DNA of 64,000 nucleotides, taken from the NCBI GenBank assembly GCA_964448045.1, contig CAYUVF010000016.1, forward strand, positions 1 through 64,000, written 5' to 3'. The stretch is from CAYUVF01 sp964448045 (GTDB lineage: Bacteria; Bacteroidota; Rhodothermia; Rhodothermales; Salinibacteraceae). Under the pieces are notes generated by a model, which was given only the letters and a program-made list of their open reading frames with translations, made no database searches and was not told the DNA's origin. The position numbers and the translations under genes were made by a program. This document shows positions 36,622 through 45,157 of the stretch, one piece after another; positions within the stretch are counted from its first letter, which is position 1, and every line of letters begins with the position of its first letter.

Positions 36622-36631
36622 TGTAATTACA
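36622..36631. promoter_or_regulatory. Palindrome TGTAATTACA upstream of DUF1641-sqr
   Basis: A perfect 10-bp palindrome in an AT-rich tract about 82 bases upstream of DUF1641. A near copy (TGTTATTACA) lies upstream of the YeeE gene at 41698-41707, at the other end of the sulfur cluster. Confidence 0.5.
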
Positions 36632-36639
36632 AGTAGGAA

Positions 36640-37233
36640 TTACGGGAGCGTGTCCGGAACGAACACGGAGTAGAGGCCGCGCAGATCGCCCGCTTCAAAC
36701 CCGAAGGCTTTGTCTTCCGGATAATTTGCCTTCACGAAAGCGGGGCGGTCGGCTTTGGCGCCGTGGCAGGCCAGGCACGAGGACTCGACGGTGATTCGGC
36801 GGAAGTAGCGCCAGCCGGGGGTGCCGTTACGCTCGGTGCGCGTCCAGAGGCGCACGGCGTCGGGGTTTTGTTTGAAACGCTCGAAGAAGGGCTTTGCCGG
36901 TGTATCCAGCTGATGAGCCGGGTTACGGTAGCGTGCGGCAATTTGCCGGACGCCCCAGTTATGCTCGCCCGCGATCTGTTTGGCTCGCTGGCCGACGGGT
37001 TTGCAGACCCGCGCAAACGTCTGCTGGTCAACCGATTCGTCGCTGCTGATCGTTTGGGCCAGCCGGGAGCGCATCGCGTCGAGCGCCTCGATCTCCTGCT
37101 CGACCACGGCCTGCAGGGCCGAGTCGGGGTCGGCGGATTCGGCCGTCTTGGTCTGATCAGAGGGGGCATCGGTGCGGCCGCATCCGGCCGTCAGCACGAA
37201 AATGAGCGATAGTAGAAGGGCAGCAGTGCGCAT
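36640..37233 (-). CDS. DUF3365 (Tll0287-like) haem-binding lipoprotein
   Basis: A 197-residue periplasmic lipoprotein: signal ending LTAGC (C at 18), an acidic linker, and a DUF3365 domain. It has one c-type haem site, CLACH (near 153-157) in VESSCLACHGAK, and FGFEAGDLRGLYSVF near the C terminus. Tll0287-like domains bind haem in a PAS-like fold. Within the sulfur cluster it could serve in electron transfer or as a sensor, which is inference. It starts 14 bases after the SulP gene ends. Confidence 0.88.
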   Translation of the reverse strand: MRTAALLLSLIFVLTAGCGRTDAPSDQTKTAESADPDSALQAVVEQEIEALDAMRSRLAQTISSDESVDQQTFARVCKPVGQRAKQIAGEHNWGVRQIAARYRNPAHQLDTPAKPFFERFKQNPDAVRLWTRTERNGTPGWRYFRRITVESSCLACHGAKADRPAFVKANYPEDKAFGFEAGDLRGLYSVFVPDTLP

Positions 37234-37247
37234 GACGAGGGGACAGG

Positions 37248-38987
37248 TTATTCGGTATCGATGGTGGAAACGCGGGCTGAGGGGTCCATTGCGGCTCCGT
37301 TGGCGAAGCGGGGTTGGGTCTCGGCGACGGCCTCGACGGCGTTGTGCACCTCCATGAAGAAGTGGTTCTCGCCGATGAGGTCGACGACCCCGGCCTTTTT
37401 CAGTACATCCATCACGGGGCCTTTCACGCCGGCGAAGTAAAATTCGTAGCCTTTCTCTTGGAAGTCTTCGATGATCTCCTTGAGCGCTTCGGCGCCGGTG
37501 GCGTCGATATCATTCACCGGGTAGGCATCGAACACGAGCCGTTTCAGCGCCTCGTCCTGCACCATGATCTCGTTGATCTCGTCCTTCAGGAAGGCAGCAT
37601 TGGCGAAGTAGAGCGAGGCATCCATCCGGTAAACGACCACGTCGCTGCGCGTGAGTGCATCGGGATGGCGCTTGACGTTGCGGAACGTGTTGGTCTCGGG
37701 CAGGCGGCCCATCGTGGCGGTGTGGGGCCGCGAGGTGCGATGGATGACGACGATCAGCGAAACGATGACGCCGACGAGGATGCCCTCTTCGATGCCGAGG
37801 CCCAGCGTGGCGAGAAAGGTGAGCATCATCAGCGCGAAGTCTTTCCGCTTGACGCGCCAGAGGAAGCGTGCTTCGGCCACGTCGATGAGGCTTGCGACGG
37901 CGACCATGACGATGGCGGCCAGCACAGCGTTCGGCATGTAGTAGAAGAGGGGCGTCAGGAGGAGCAGCGTGAGGGCGATGACGCCCGCGCTGATGAGCCC
38001 GGCGAGATTAGTCCGCGCGCCCGATTCGGCATTGACGGCCGTCCGCGAGAAGCCGCCCGTTACCGGATACGACTGCAACAAAGCGCCGCCGATGTTGGCC
38101 AGCCCGAGCCCAATCAGCTCTTGATTGGCATCGACCTCGTAGCGGTTTTTGGAGGCGTATACCTTGGCTACGGCAATCGACTCCATGAAGCCCACGAGCG
38201 CAATGGCCATGGCGGTTGGCCAGAGGGCTTGCAGGTCCGCCAGGGCGAGCGAGGGCACGGTGGGAGCGGGCAGCCCCTCGGGTACGCTACCTACGATGCG
38301 CACGCCGTGCTCGTGCAGGCCGAAGCCCCATACGGCGAGGGTGCTGAGCACGACTACCACGAGCGATGCCGGAAAGGCCTTCTTCCAGCGCTTCAATCCC
38401 ACGAGGATGGCAATGCTGCCGAGGCCCACGAGCAACGTGAGCGGATTCGTCGCTCCCAGATTCTGGAGCGCTCCCCACAGGATTTCGTGGACGTAGCTGG
38501 AGCGCTCCAGGTCGAGGCCCAGAAGGTGCTTTAACTGGTTCAGCCCAATGATGAGCGCCGCCGCCGAGGTAAAGCCGCTGAGCACAGGGTGTGAGAGAAA
38601 GTTCGTTAAAAACCCGAAGCGGGCGACGCCCAGCGCAAACTGGATGACGCCCACCATAAAGGCCAGTAGGACAGCGAGGGTGATATAGCGTTCGACATCG
38701 CCCCCGGCGAGGGGAGCCACCCCCGCGGCCACCAGCAGCGACACCATCGCCACCGGACCCACAGCCAGCTGCCTCGAGGTGCCAAACAGCGCGTACAGCA
38801 CGAGTGGCAGCAGCGAAGCGTACAGCCCGTAGATGGGCGGCAGGCCGGCGATCAGGGCGTAGGCCATCCCCTGCGGGATGAGCATGACGCCGACGGTAAA
38901 GCCTGCCGTGAGGTCGCCGCGCAGGTCGTCGGTTTCGTATGCGGGGAGCCAGTCGAGCGGAGGAAAAAAGCGCGAAAGGGCATTCAT
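37248..38987 (-). CDS. SulP-family anion transporter with STAS domain
   Basis: A 579-residue transporter. The membrane domain (about 1-430) opens with the SulP stretch YETDDLRGDLTAGFTVGVML and PQGMAYALIAGLPPIYGLY. A cytoplasmic STAS domain (about 455-560, with RMDASLYFANAAFLKDEI and VFDAYPVNDIDATGA) follows. SulP proteins carry sulfate, bicarbonate or other anions. Its place between sulfide-oxidation genes makes sulfate or sulfite export or uptake plausible. I prefer the ATG at 38987 over the longer frame from 39002. Confidence 0.93.
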   Translation of the reverse strand: MNALSRFFPPLDWLPAYETDDLRGDLTAGFTVGVMLIPQGMAYALIAGLPPIYGLYASLLPLVLYALFGTSRQLAVGPVAMVSLLVAAGVAPLAGGDVERYITLAVLLAFMVGVIQFALGVARFGFLTNFLSHPVLSGFTSAAALIIGLNQLKHLLGLDLERSSYVHEILWGALQNLGATNPLTLLVGLGSIAILVGLKRWKKAFPASLVVVVLSTLAVWGFGLHEHGVRIVGSVPEGLPAPTVPSLALADLQALWPTAMAIALVGFMESIAVAKVYASKNRYEVDANQELIGLGLANIGGALLQSYPVTGGFSRTAVNAESGARTNLAGLISAGVIALTLLLLTPLFYYMPNAVLAAIVMVAVASLIDVAEARFLWRVKRKDFALMMLTFLATLGLGIEEGILVGVIVSLIVVIHRTSRPHTATMGRLPETNTFRNVKRHPDALTRSDVVVYRMDASLYFANAAFLKDEINEIMVQDEALKRLVFDAYPVNDIDATGAEALKEIIEDFQEKGYEFYFAGVKGPVMDVLKKAGVVDLIGENHFFMEVHNAVEAVAETQPRFANGAAMDPSARVSTIDTE

Positions 38988-39018
38988 GAAGCTAAAAACC
39001 AAGCACGAAAGAAATCAT

Positions 39019-39064
39019 AAAACGGACAGAGCGGAGGGCCTCCGGGCTCTCCGCTCTGTCCGTT
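39019..39064 (-). terminator. Terminator of the persulfide dioxygenase gene
   Basis: A perfect 16-bp inverted repeat (39021-39036 with 39049-39064), extendable to about 20 bp. On the minus strand it is followed by TTTTAT. It separates the dioxygenase gene from sulP. Confidence 0.85.
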
Positions 39065-39071
39065 GAGCGGC

Positions 39072-40517
39072 TTACGCCGCCGTCGCTGCTTTTTCTTGGC
39101 CTTGGGCAACCTCGCCCATCTGCTCCCACGTCTCGAAGTCGTCGTTCACGTATTCGACCTTGTGACCGAAGCGCTCCAGCAGCGAGGACGCCGCCGCGGC
39201 CCGCGCACCGCTCTGGCAGTGGACGAGTAGCGTGTTGTCCTCCGGCACTTCATCCTGGCGGACGAACAGCCGCGTGTGCGCCAGATTCGCTGCGCCCGGC
39301 ACGTGGCCTTCCTCGTACTCCGAGATGCCGCGTACATCGAACACCAGCGCATCAGCATCCTCCATGCGCTGTTGCATTGCGCTGAAGTCGATCTCCGGCG
39401 TCCGGTCCAGATCGTCGATCTGATCGAGCATATCGGGCGTCGCGAAGCCCTCCACATTATCCAGCCCGATGCGCACGAGATCGCGGATGGCTTCGCTCAG
39501 CTTATCTTCCTCGATGATCAGCACGATGGGCGTGTCTTCCTCGATGAAGGAGCCCGTGATCGTGGGGAAGGTCTTATTGAGCGGGGCGTAGATGGAGCCG
39601 GGCAGGTGGGCGTGCATGAACGAGGAGCGGTCGAGCCGCGTGTCGACCACGGCCACGTCGGTGCTGTTGGCGAGCGCTTTCAACTCCTTGACCATCAGCT
39701 TCTTCGGTTGCGGCAGGCGGCCGCCCAGTACGGTGGGGCCGAGCTTGTTGTCGCGCTTCATCCGGGCGAAGTACATCGGCGGCTCGGGTTGGCCGGAGAG
39801 GATGAAGTCGACGAAGTGGTCCTCGGTGTCGGAGGCCTGGATCGAGGCGTTGTTGCGCAGCTCGTAGCCGACGGTCGAAAGCGGGATGTCGCCGAGGGCT
39901 TTGCCGCAGGCACTTCCGGCACCATGTGCGGGCCACACCTGCAGGAACTCGGGCATCTCTTTCTTGAAGCGCTCGACTGAGTCGTAGAGCACCTTGGCGC
40001 CTTCGACCATCGTGCCTTCGAGGCCGGCGGCGGTTTCGAGCAGATCCGGACGGCCGAGGTCGCCTACGAAGACGAAGTCGCCGGTGGCAACCGCAATCGG
40101 CTCGTCGGCGCCGCTGCCGTGGTCGGTGATGATGTAGCTCAGGTGCTCGGGCGTGTGGCCGGGCGAGTGAACAGCTTCGATTTCGATGTTGCCGACCATG
40201 AACGTATCGCCATCGGTAAGCAGCTCGTAGTCGTAATCCGAATCGAGGAGCCACTCATATTTCCAGTCGGCATCGCCTTCATCGGAGGCGTACACCTTCA
40301 CGCCACGCTCGGCAAATTCGCGCATGCCGGTGAGGTAGTCGGCGTGGATGTGGGTGTCGACGACGGCGGTGATTTCCAGCTCGTTCTCTTCGGCGAGGTC
40401 GATGTACTGGTCGATGTCGCGCTCGGGGTCGATGATGAGCGCTTCGCCCGTAGCCGGACAGCCCACGAGGTAGGCGTATTGTGCGAGTTTGGGGTCGAAA
40501 ACCTGTCGGACAAGCAT
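39072..40517 (-). CDS. Persulfide dioxygenase-rhodanese fusion (ETHE1/CstB-like)
   Basis: A 481-residue three-domain protein. Residues 1-250 are an ETHE1-like metallo-beta-lactamase fold with H56/H58 and D60 (THIHADYLTG), H117/H121 (HSPGHTPEH) and D153 (VGDLGRPDL). A first rhodanese-like domain (about 270-360) lacks a catalytic Cys. The second (about 375-470) has C434 in VHCQSGARA. Such enzymes oxidise persulfide to sulfite, and the rhodanese can make thiosulfate from persulfide and sulfite. It directly complements the SQOR in this cluster. The sixth residue of HxHxDH is Tyr, as is usual (Phe/Tyr) in this multidomain subfamily. Confidence 0.94.
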   Translation of the reverse strand: MLVRQVFDPKLAQYAYLVGCPATGEALIIDPERDIDQYIDLAEENELEITAVVDTHIHADYLTGMREFAERGVKVYASDEGDADWKYEWLLDSDYDYELLTDGDTFMVGNIEIEAVHSPGHTPEHLSYIITDHGSGADEPIAVATGDFVFVGDLGRPDLLETAAGLEGTMVEGAKVLYDSVERFKKEMPEFLQVWPAHGAGSACGKALGDIPLSTVGYELRNNASIQASDTEDHFVDFILSGQPEPPMYFARMKRDNKLGPTVLGGRLPQPKKLMVKELKALANSTDVAVVDTRLDRSSFMHAHLPGSIYAPLNKTFPTITGSFIEEDTPIVLIIEEDKLSEAIRDLVRIGLDNVEGFATPDMLDQIDDLDRTPEIDFSAMQQRMEDADALVFDVRGISEYEEGHVPGAANLAHTRLFVRQDEVPEDNTLLVHCQSGARAAAASSLLERFGHKVEYVNDDFETWEQMGEVAQGQEKAATAA

Positions 40518-40579
40518 GGTCGTGTAGAGGTTGGTGTGAGAGGGTGCGTGGTGAGGATATCAGACTGGGCAGGGCGGGA

Positions 40580-41068
40580 TCAGTGGGGCAGTCGCGGTTG
40601 CAGCTGGCCGTAGGCCCAGGCACCGGCGATAGCGCTTACGAGGCCGACGATCACCGGCGTGAAGCCCGCGCCGATCAGCGCATAGATTGGGCCCGGGCAG
40701 GCGCCCAGCAGGCCCCATCCGAGGCCAAAGATGATGCCGCCCAGAATCTGGCTTTGGCCCGTCTCGTAGCTTTTTGGCTTGATGGTGATCGGCTCGCCGC
40801 GGATCGTGCGGACATCCGCCCGCTTGATCCATTGGACCGACAGCGCCGCGACGACGACGGCGCTTCCGATGATGCCGTACATGTGGACCGCCTGGAAGCG
40901 GAACATCTCTTGGATGCGAAACCAGGATACGACCTCACTTTTGATGAGGATGATACCGAAACCAATGCCCATCGCCAGGTAGATGAGCAGATCGCTGATA
41001 CGGGGGGCAGCGTCCTCAGTGAGGGCCGGGTCCGCCTGCGCGTCGGACTGCATCGTGGGAGTGCTCAT
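40580..41068 (-). CDS. YeeE/YedE half-transporter (DUF6691-like, PmpB type)
   Basis: A 162-residue membrane protein with about four helices. It has the family stretch GIIFGLGWGLLGACPGPIYALIGAG, whose Cys lies in the presumed sulfur-transfer path. YeeE/YedE proteins move thiosulfate or other sulfur species. This is one of two adjacent halves; the other starts 19 bases upstream. Their position beside the persulfide dioxygenase-rhodanese gene is a typical arrangement. Confidence 0.9.
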   Translation of the reverse strand: MSTPTMQSDAQADPALTEDAAPRISDLLIYLAMGIGFGIILIKSEVVSWFRIQEMFRFQAVHMYGIIGSAVVVAALSVQWIKRADVRTIRGEPITIKPKSYETGQSQILGGIIFGLGWGLLGACPGPIYALIGAGFTPVIVGLVSAIAGAWAYGQLQPRLPH

Positions 41069-41086
41069 GGTCGTACGGAGGATGCG

Positions 41087-41647
41087 TTACAGAAGGATCG
41101 GGAGGACGACGTGGGTGATAAACAGGCCGCCAATGAAGAAGCCGATGACGGCAATCAGCGAGGGCTTTTGTAGCGTGGCAAGGCCCGTGATGGCGTGGCC
41201 GGAGGTGCATCCGCCGGCGTAGCGCGCCCCGAAGCCTACGAGGAAGCCACCGAGCACGATGACCATCAGCCCGGGGACCGTCGTTAGGCTCGACCAACTA
41301 AACAAATCGGCCGGGAGCAGCGTCGAAAAATCCTGAATGCCGAGGTCGCTCAGCGCCGTTCGCGTCGCCTCGGAGATAGCAACCGGATTGGGGTTATGCA
41401 GCACCGTTCCGGCGATCAGCCCGCCAATAAGGATGCCGACGACAAAGACGATATTCCAGAGGCCGCGCCGGATCCAGTCGTATTGAAAGTACGGGGCCGA
41501 GCCGGGGATCGTCGCGGTGCACACGTGGCGCAGGCTCGACGAGATCCCGAAGGCTTTACCGGTCAGCACCAGTAGCAGAGGAACCATCAGCCCAATAATG
41601 GGACCGGCCACGTACCAGGGCCAGGGTTGAGAGAGAGTTTCCAGCAT
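41087..41647 (-). CDS. YeeE/YedE half-transporter (PmpA type)
   Basis: A 186-residue membrane protein with about five helices. It has the hallmark GFGARYAGGCTSGHAITGLA (conserved Cys) and an N-terminal PWPWYVAGPIIGLMVPLLL-like opening. It pairs with the downstream half to form a complete YeeE/YedE sulfur-compound transporter. It is the first gene of this part of the cluster, with an AT-rich upstream region holding an operator-like motif. Confidence 0.92.
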   Translation of the reverse strand: MLETLSQPWPWYVAGPIIGLMVPLLLVLTGKAFGISSSLRHVCTATIPGSAPYFQYDWIRRGLWNIVFVVGILIGGLIAGTVLHNPNPVAISEATRTALSDLGIQDFSTLLPADLFSWSSLTTVPGLMVIVLGGFLVGFGARYAGGCTSGHAITGLATLQKPSLIAVIGFFIGGLFITHVVLPILL

Positions 41648-42013
41648 GATCGCTCAGGCAGTTCGCGAAAGTCAGGGGGCGATGATATATTATGTCTTGT
41701 TATTACAACTCGGTGTTCGGATGTATTCTCATATGGTAGTATAGTTTCATTCGTTCACCGGATTTTAACAAACGGGGTGCAAAAGTGTTTGCGTGTGTGC
41801 ATCGATTGGGTTGTTTGGCCGAGGCGAGGAAAGCTATGTGATGCTATCGGAACGGCGGGAATTCCAATCGAGCACAGCCGGATGCGCCTCGGCTCTGCTG
41901 GAGCGCCCCTTCGGCAGACTCTCTTTCATGACATTTAATGCAACCTCGTATTGCTTGATGGTTATATTTACTACACTGGGATGATGCTTGTACTCAAACA
42001 GAAGGGAAAAGAC
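41648..42013. other. Divergent intergenic region upstream of the YeeE genes
   Basis: No convincing gene. Positions 41685-41790 are markedly AT-rich and carry the TGTTATTACA motif. Near 41963-41970, TATATTTA resembles a Bacteroidota -7 element for the rightward gene at 42014. Confidence 0.45.
41698..41707. promoter_or_regulatory. Operator-like motif TGTTATTACA upstream of the YeeE genes
   Basis: It lies within the near-palindrome TTGTTATTACAA, 51 bases before the YeeE start. It matches 9 of 10 bases of TGTAATTACA upstream of DUF1641-sqr, suggesting common control of the two ends of the sulfur cluster. Confidence 0.45.
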
Positions 42014-42835
42014 ATGAACGCACTCCATCCGTTTTTTCGAGGTGCCTGGGCGCGCGCGTTGAGCCTCGGGGCGCTCGCGATCGTGCTGATCGGGTTGGGC
42101 GTCCGCGCGGGCTACGCGCAGAGCACCGATCCGAGCGGCATCCCGACCAAGCTCGTGGTTCGGGCAGTGTCGCAGGATGCGAAGTTGATCCAGGATCCTG
42201 TGGGCGGCGCGCACATCACCGTCCGCAACGCCGAGACGGGCGAGGTGCTTGCCGAGGGAGTGCAGCAGGGCGACTCGGGCAGTACCGCCCAGATCATGCG
42301 GCAGCCGCACGAACGCGGGGCAGACATTTACGATACGCCCGGCGCTGCCGTCTTCTCCACGACGCTGGCTTTGACTGAGCCTACCCGCATCGAAATCACC
42401 GCCGAGGGGCCGCTGGGCTATCCGCGGGCCATGCAGTCCGCTTCGACGACACTGCTCATGGTGCCCGGCAAGGACGTCGTCGGCAATGGCGTGGTGCTCA
42501 CGCTGCACGGGTTCATCGTCGAGGTGTTGGCGCCGCAGGACGCCTCGGCTGCCGTGCCGGGGGATGAGCTCGCCGTGCAGGCCCGCGTCCGCATGATGTG
42601 CGGTTGCCCGACGGAGCCCGGCGGCCTCTGGGATGCGAGTCGGTACGACATCCGCGCGCAGTTGCTCAAAGACGGCAAGATCGTGAGCGCGACGCCGCTG
42701 CAGTTCGCGGGACGCACCAGCATCTACGGCGCAACGATCAGTGTGCCCGCCGAAGGCGCCGATCAGCTCCGCGTGGTCGCCACCGATGCCGACCGCGTCA
42801 ACTTTGGCATGGACACAATGATGCTCATCGAATGA
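42014..42835 (+). CDS. Exported hypothetical protein
   Basis: A 273-residue protein with a signal peptide (MNALHPFFRGAWARALSLG ... AGYAQS) and a beta-rich mature region that looks like two immunoglobulin-like domains (about 32-165 and 170-273). A CGCP motif (near 200) could bind metal. GAAGGGAAAA precedes the ATG at 42014; an upstream in-frame ATG at 41984 is less likely. The methyltransferase gene overlaps its stop by 4 bases. Function is not recognised. Confidence 0.8.
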   Translation: MNALHPFFRGAWARALSLGALAIVLIGLGVRAGYAQSTDPSGIPTKLVVRAVSQDAKLIQDPVGGAHITVRNAETGEVLAEGVQQGDSGSTAQIMRQPHERGADIYDTPGAAVFSTTLALTEPTRIEITAEGPLGYPRAMQSASTTLLMVPGKDVVGNGVVLTLHGFIVEVLAPQDASAAVPGDELAVQARVRMMCGCPTEPGGLWDASRYDIRAQLLKDGKIVSATPLQFAGRTSIYGATISVPAEGADQLRVVATDADRVNFGMDTMMLIE

Positions 42836-43467
42836 CCGCTTCTCCGATGGATCCTTCGTTCTGGAACGACCGCTTCGCCACAGACGACTGGGTGTATGGC
42901 GCGACGCCGAATGCGTTCATCGCCCAGCAGAGTGAGCGCCTGCCCGATGGCGCATCGGTCATCGAGCTGGGGGCCGGCGAGGGGCGCAATACCGTCTTTC
43001 TTGCCGAGCAGGGCTTCGCCGTGACGGCGCTCGATTACAGCGCCGAGGGCCTCCGCAAGACCCGCGCACTCGCCGATGAGCGCGGCGTATCCGTCGACAC
43101 GGTGCAGGTCGATGTCACGCAGTGGCAGCCCGAGCGCACATGGGACGCCGTCGTGATCGCGTTCCTGCATCTGCCGCCCGAGGCGCGCCCGGCGCTGCAC
43201 CGGCGCATCCGGCAGATCCTCCGACCCGGCGGGTGGCTCATCGCCGAGTGGTTCCGGCCCGAGCAGGTCACCGCGGGCTACACGAGCGGCGGCCCGCCCC
43301 GCGCCGCCATGATGCTCACGCCCGACGAGCTGCGCTCCGATTTTCCGGAGGCAGGCATCCAGCAGGTGGACGCCGTCGAAACCGAGCTGCGCGAAGGGCC
43401 GCATCATCAGGGGCCGGCGGCCGTCGTCCGGTTCGTGTGGCAGCAGTCCGATTCGCAGGCCGGCTAA
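42832..43467 (+). CDS. Class I SAM-dependent methyltransferase (TehB-like)
   Basis: A 211-residue cytosolic methyltransferase. It opens with WNDRFATDDWVYGATPNAF, as in TehB/thiopurine-like enzymes, then motif I VIELGAGEGRNTVFLAEQG, acidic VTALDYSAEGL, and IRQILRPGGWLIAEWF. Such enzymes methylate small toxic compounds (tellurite, thiols); the substrate here is unknown. It starts in an ATGA overlap with the preceding gene and its last 4 bases overlap the convergent small membrane protein gene. Confidence 0.9.
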   Translation: MTASPMDPSFWNDRFATDDWVYGATPNAFIAQQSERLPDGASVIELGAGEGRNTVFLAEQGFAVTALDYSAEGLRKTRALADERGVSVDTVQVDVTQWQPERTWDAVVIAFLHLPPEARPALHRRIRQILRPGGWLIAEWFRPEQVTAGYTSGGPPRAAMMLTPDELRSDFPEAGIQQVDAVETELREGPHHQGPAAVVRFVWQQSDSQAG

Positions 43468-43724
43468 TCGCTCGCGCCGGCCGAAGGCGAGAGGTCGATC
43501 ACCAGCGCAATCGCGCCGCCAACGACCTGCCACGTCCCCCACGAGCCATCGTACACGTTGACGACGACGCTGTACCACAGCAAAAACGTGGGCGTGAACA
43601 CGAAACCGAGGATCGGCCAGAGGAGCGTGTCGAAAACGCCCGCGAACCAGTTGGTGAACAGATACGTGCCGATGACGACGAGGCGCGGAACAAAGAGCGC
43701 AAATAGCGCGGCGAGACAGGGCAT
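43464..43724 (-). CDS. Small membrane protein
   Basis: An 86-residue protein with two or three hydrophobic segments (ALFALFVPRLVVIGTYLF, FDTLLWPILGFVFTPTFLLW, and a weaker one near the C terminus). It resembles small uncharacterised membrane proteins of Bacteroidota and Proteobacteria. It is convergent with the methyltransferase gene with a 4-base overlap of stops. No function assigned. Confidence 0.75.
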   Translation of the reverse strand: MPCLAALFALFVPRLVVIGTYLFTNWFAGVFDTLLWPILGFVFTPTFLLWYSVVVNVYDGSWGTWQVVGGAIALVIDLSPSAGASD

Positions 43725-43821
43725 AAGGCAGGCGCGGATGGATTTGAGAAGCTAACGGCGTATCTCAAACATAGGCCGCGTCCGGTGCCGACGCAATCGC
43801 CATGGGGCAGATCGGGGCGCG

Positions 43822-44313
43822 TCACGGGCCAACGCGATGGCGCGTGAGCACCTCTGGGTCGATGGCGATGCGGCCTTTTGCGTCGAGAAAACGCTCGGCG
43901 CTGTCGGCGGGAAAGCGGATCAGGTCGATGGGCGCGCGGCGGTTGACGTCGCGGACGGCGTCTGCGACGATGTCGACGAACGGATCGAGCGCCATCGCCC
44001 ACTTCGACAGGGCGAAGTGCGTGTCCGGATAGCGCTGGACGAGCGCCTCAATCTTGTCGACGCCCACCGATCCGGCCTCACCCCAGAAACGCGGCCGCCC
44101 GCGCCGCGCATCCACCGACACCACATCCGGCTTGTACTTGTCGCCGACCCGAATTTCCACCGAAAGATCGGGATACGCCGGCAAGTAGAGCGCCCACAGA
44201 AACGCCTTCATCCAGACGTGCTCGATACGCTCCTGCTTTTGCTTGACGAAGACGACCTGCTCGCCGTGGGCGCGTAGCGTGAGCTTGCGGCGGAGGTGAC
44301 GCTCCGAGGTCAT
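43822..44313 (-). CDS. YaeQ-like protein, possible PD-(D/E)XK fold
   Basis: A 163-residue protein. The order KPDVVSVDA ... RFWGEAG resembles the D ... ExG core of PD-(D/E)XK-type nuclease folds such as YaeQ, but the similarity is by eye only. Other visible parts are a basic N terminus (MTSERHLRRKLTLRAHGE) and an aromatic-rich helix (IEHVWMKAFLWALYL). The frame is open to 44754, but the upstream part is a shadow of the opposite gene; the ATG at 44313 is preferred. Function unproven. Confidence 0.7.
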   Translation of the reverse strand: MTSERHLRRKLTLRAHGEQVVFVKQKQERIEHVWMKAFLWALYLPAYPDLSVEIRVGDKYKPDVVSVDARRGRPRFWGEAGSVGVDKIEALVQRYPDTHFALSKWAMALDPFVDIVADAVRDVNRRAPIDLIRFPADSAERFLDAKGRIAIDPEVLTRHRVGP

Positions 44314-44400
44314 TGCAGACGAAGATGGACCGAAACGACAGGCGGCGGATACAAGCGTTCCACCCCTTTGCAACGGATTGCCAGCGACGGTGATCGCGCC

Positions 44401-44778
44401 ATGCCGATGATGCGCTTCCTTCGATGGATCGGGGCCGTGCTTCTGCTGATGGGCGGGCTCGCGACCGCATCCGCCGATGCGCAGATCCGCGGCCGCGTCG
44501 AAGGTAGGGTGCTCGATGCGCACTCGGGCGACCCGATTTCGCGCGCCACCGTGCAAGTGCGCATCGACCCGACGAGCCGCGTGGCAGCGCAGGTCAACGA
44601 CCGCGGCACGTTTCAGCTCGGCCTGCCCGCCGGGCGCCGCACGCTCATCGTCCGCGCGCCGGGCTATCGGACGCACCGCGAGCCCGTGCAGGTGCAAGCG
44701 GGCGGTGTCGTGTTCGTCGAAATCAAGTTGAAGCCCCGACGTTCGCCCATCCATTACTCATCTCCACCGATTCCATGA
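44401..44778 (+). CDS. Exported carboxypeptidase-regulatory-like domain protein
   Basis: A 125-residue protein: signal peptide (MPMMRFLRWIGAVLLLMGG ... ADAQ) and one CarboxypepD_reg-like beta-sandwich (GRVLDAHSGDPISRATVQV, then GTFQLGLPAGRRTLIVRAPGY). This domain is usually the N-terminal part of TonB-dependent receptors; here it stands alone. It overlaps the next gene by 4 bases. Confidence 0.85.
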   Translation: MPMMRFLRWIGAVLLLMGGLATASADAQIRGRVEGRVLDAHSGDPISRATVQVRIDPTSRVAAQVNDRGTFQLGLPAGRRTLIVRAPGYRTHREPVQVQAGGVVFVEIKLKPRRSPIHYSSPPIP

Positions 44779-45020
44779 AGGCCCCGCTCGGACTCAAGAT
44801 GTTCACCGTTTTTGTATTCGTCGCTTTTGCGGCCAGCCGCGTGCTGGAGGCGTTCTTTGCGGCATCGACGGCGGCGTGGATTGGCGGGACGGGGCTGAGT
44901 GCCGTTGTCACCGGAGCGCTGCTGTGGTTCATGTGGCGCGGCGAGCACATCCGTGCTCGCTACCACCAGCGGCTCGATGCGCTGTTCGACCGGGGCGACG
45001 AAGCCGAGGGCGGCGCGTGA
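44775..45020 (+). CDS. Small membrane protein
   Basis: An 81-residue protein starting in an ATGA overlap with the previous gene. Two hydrophobic segments (about 9-30 and 36-54) are followed by a charged C-terminal tail (ARYHQRLDALFDRGDEAEGG). Probably an inner-membrane protein; no family recognised. Confidence 0.72.
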   Translation: MKAPLGLKMFTVFVFVAFAASRVLEAFFAASTAAWIGGTGLSAVVTGALLWFMWRGEHIRARYHQRLDALFDRGDEAEGGA

Positions 45021-45157
45021 CCGTGTAGATTCAAAATAGACCGCGCGGGGCGCTTTACCCTGAGCCGCCGTGCGCTTACCTTACCCGATCGCTCCCCATC
45101 GCGGAGCCGTCGCGCGCTCCGTTCGCCGTATCCCCCGATGTACCGATTCGCACCCGC

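Noticed and set aside
39072..40517. Tyr in place of the last His of HxHxDH in the persulfide dioxygenase taken as a lost active site
   Set aside because: Phe or Tyr at this position is usual in the multidomain dioxygenase-rhodanese group, and the catalytic iron ligands are elsewhere.
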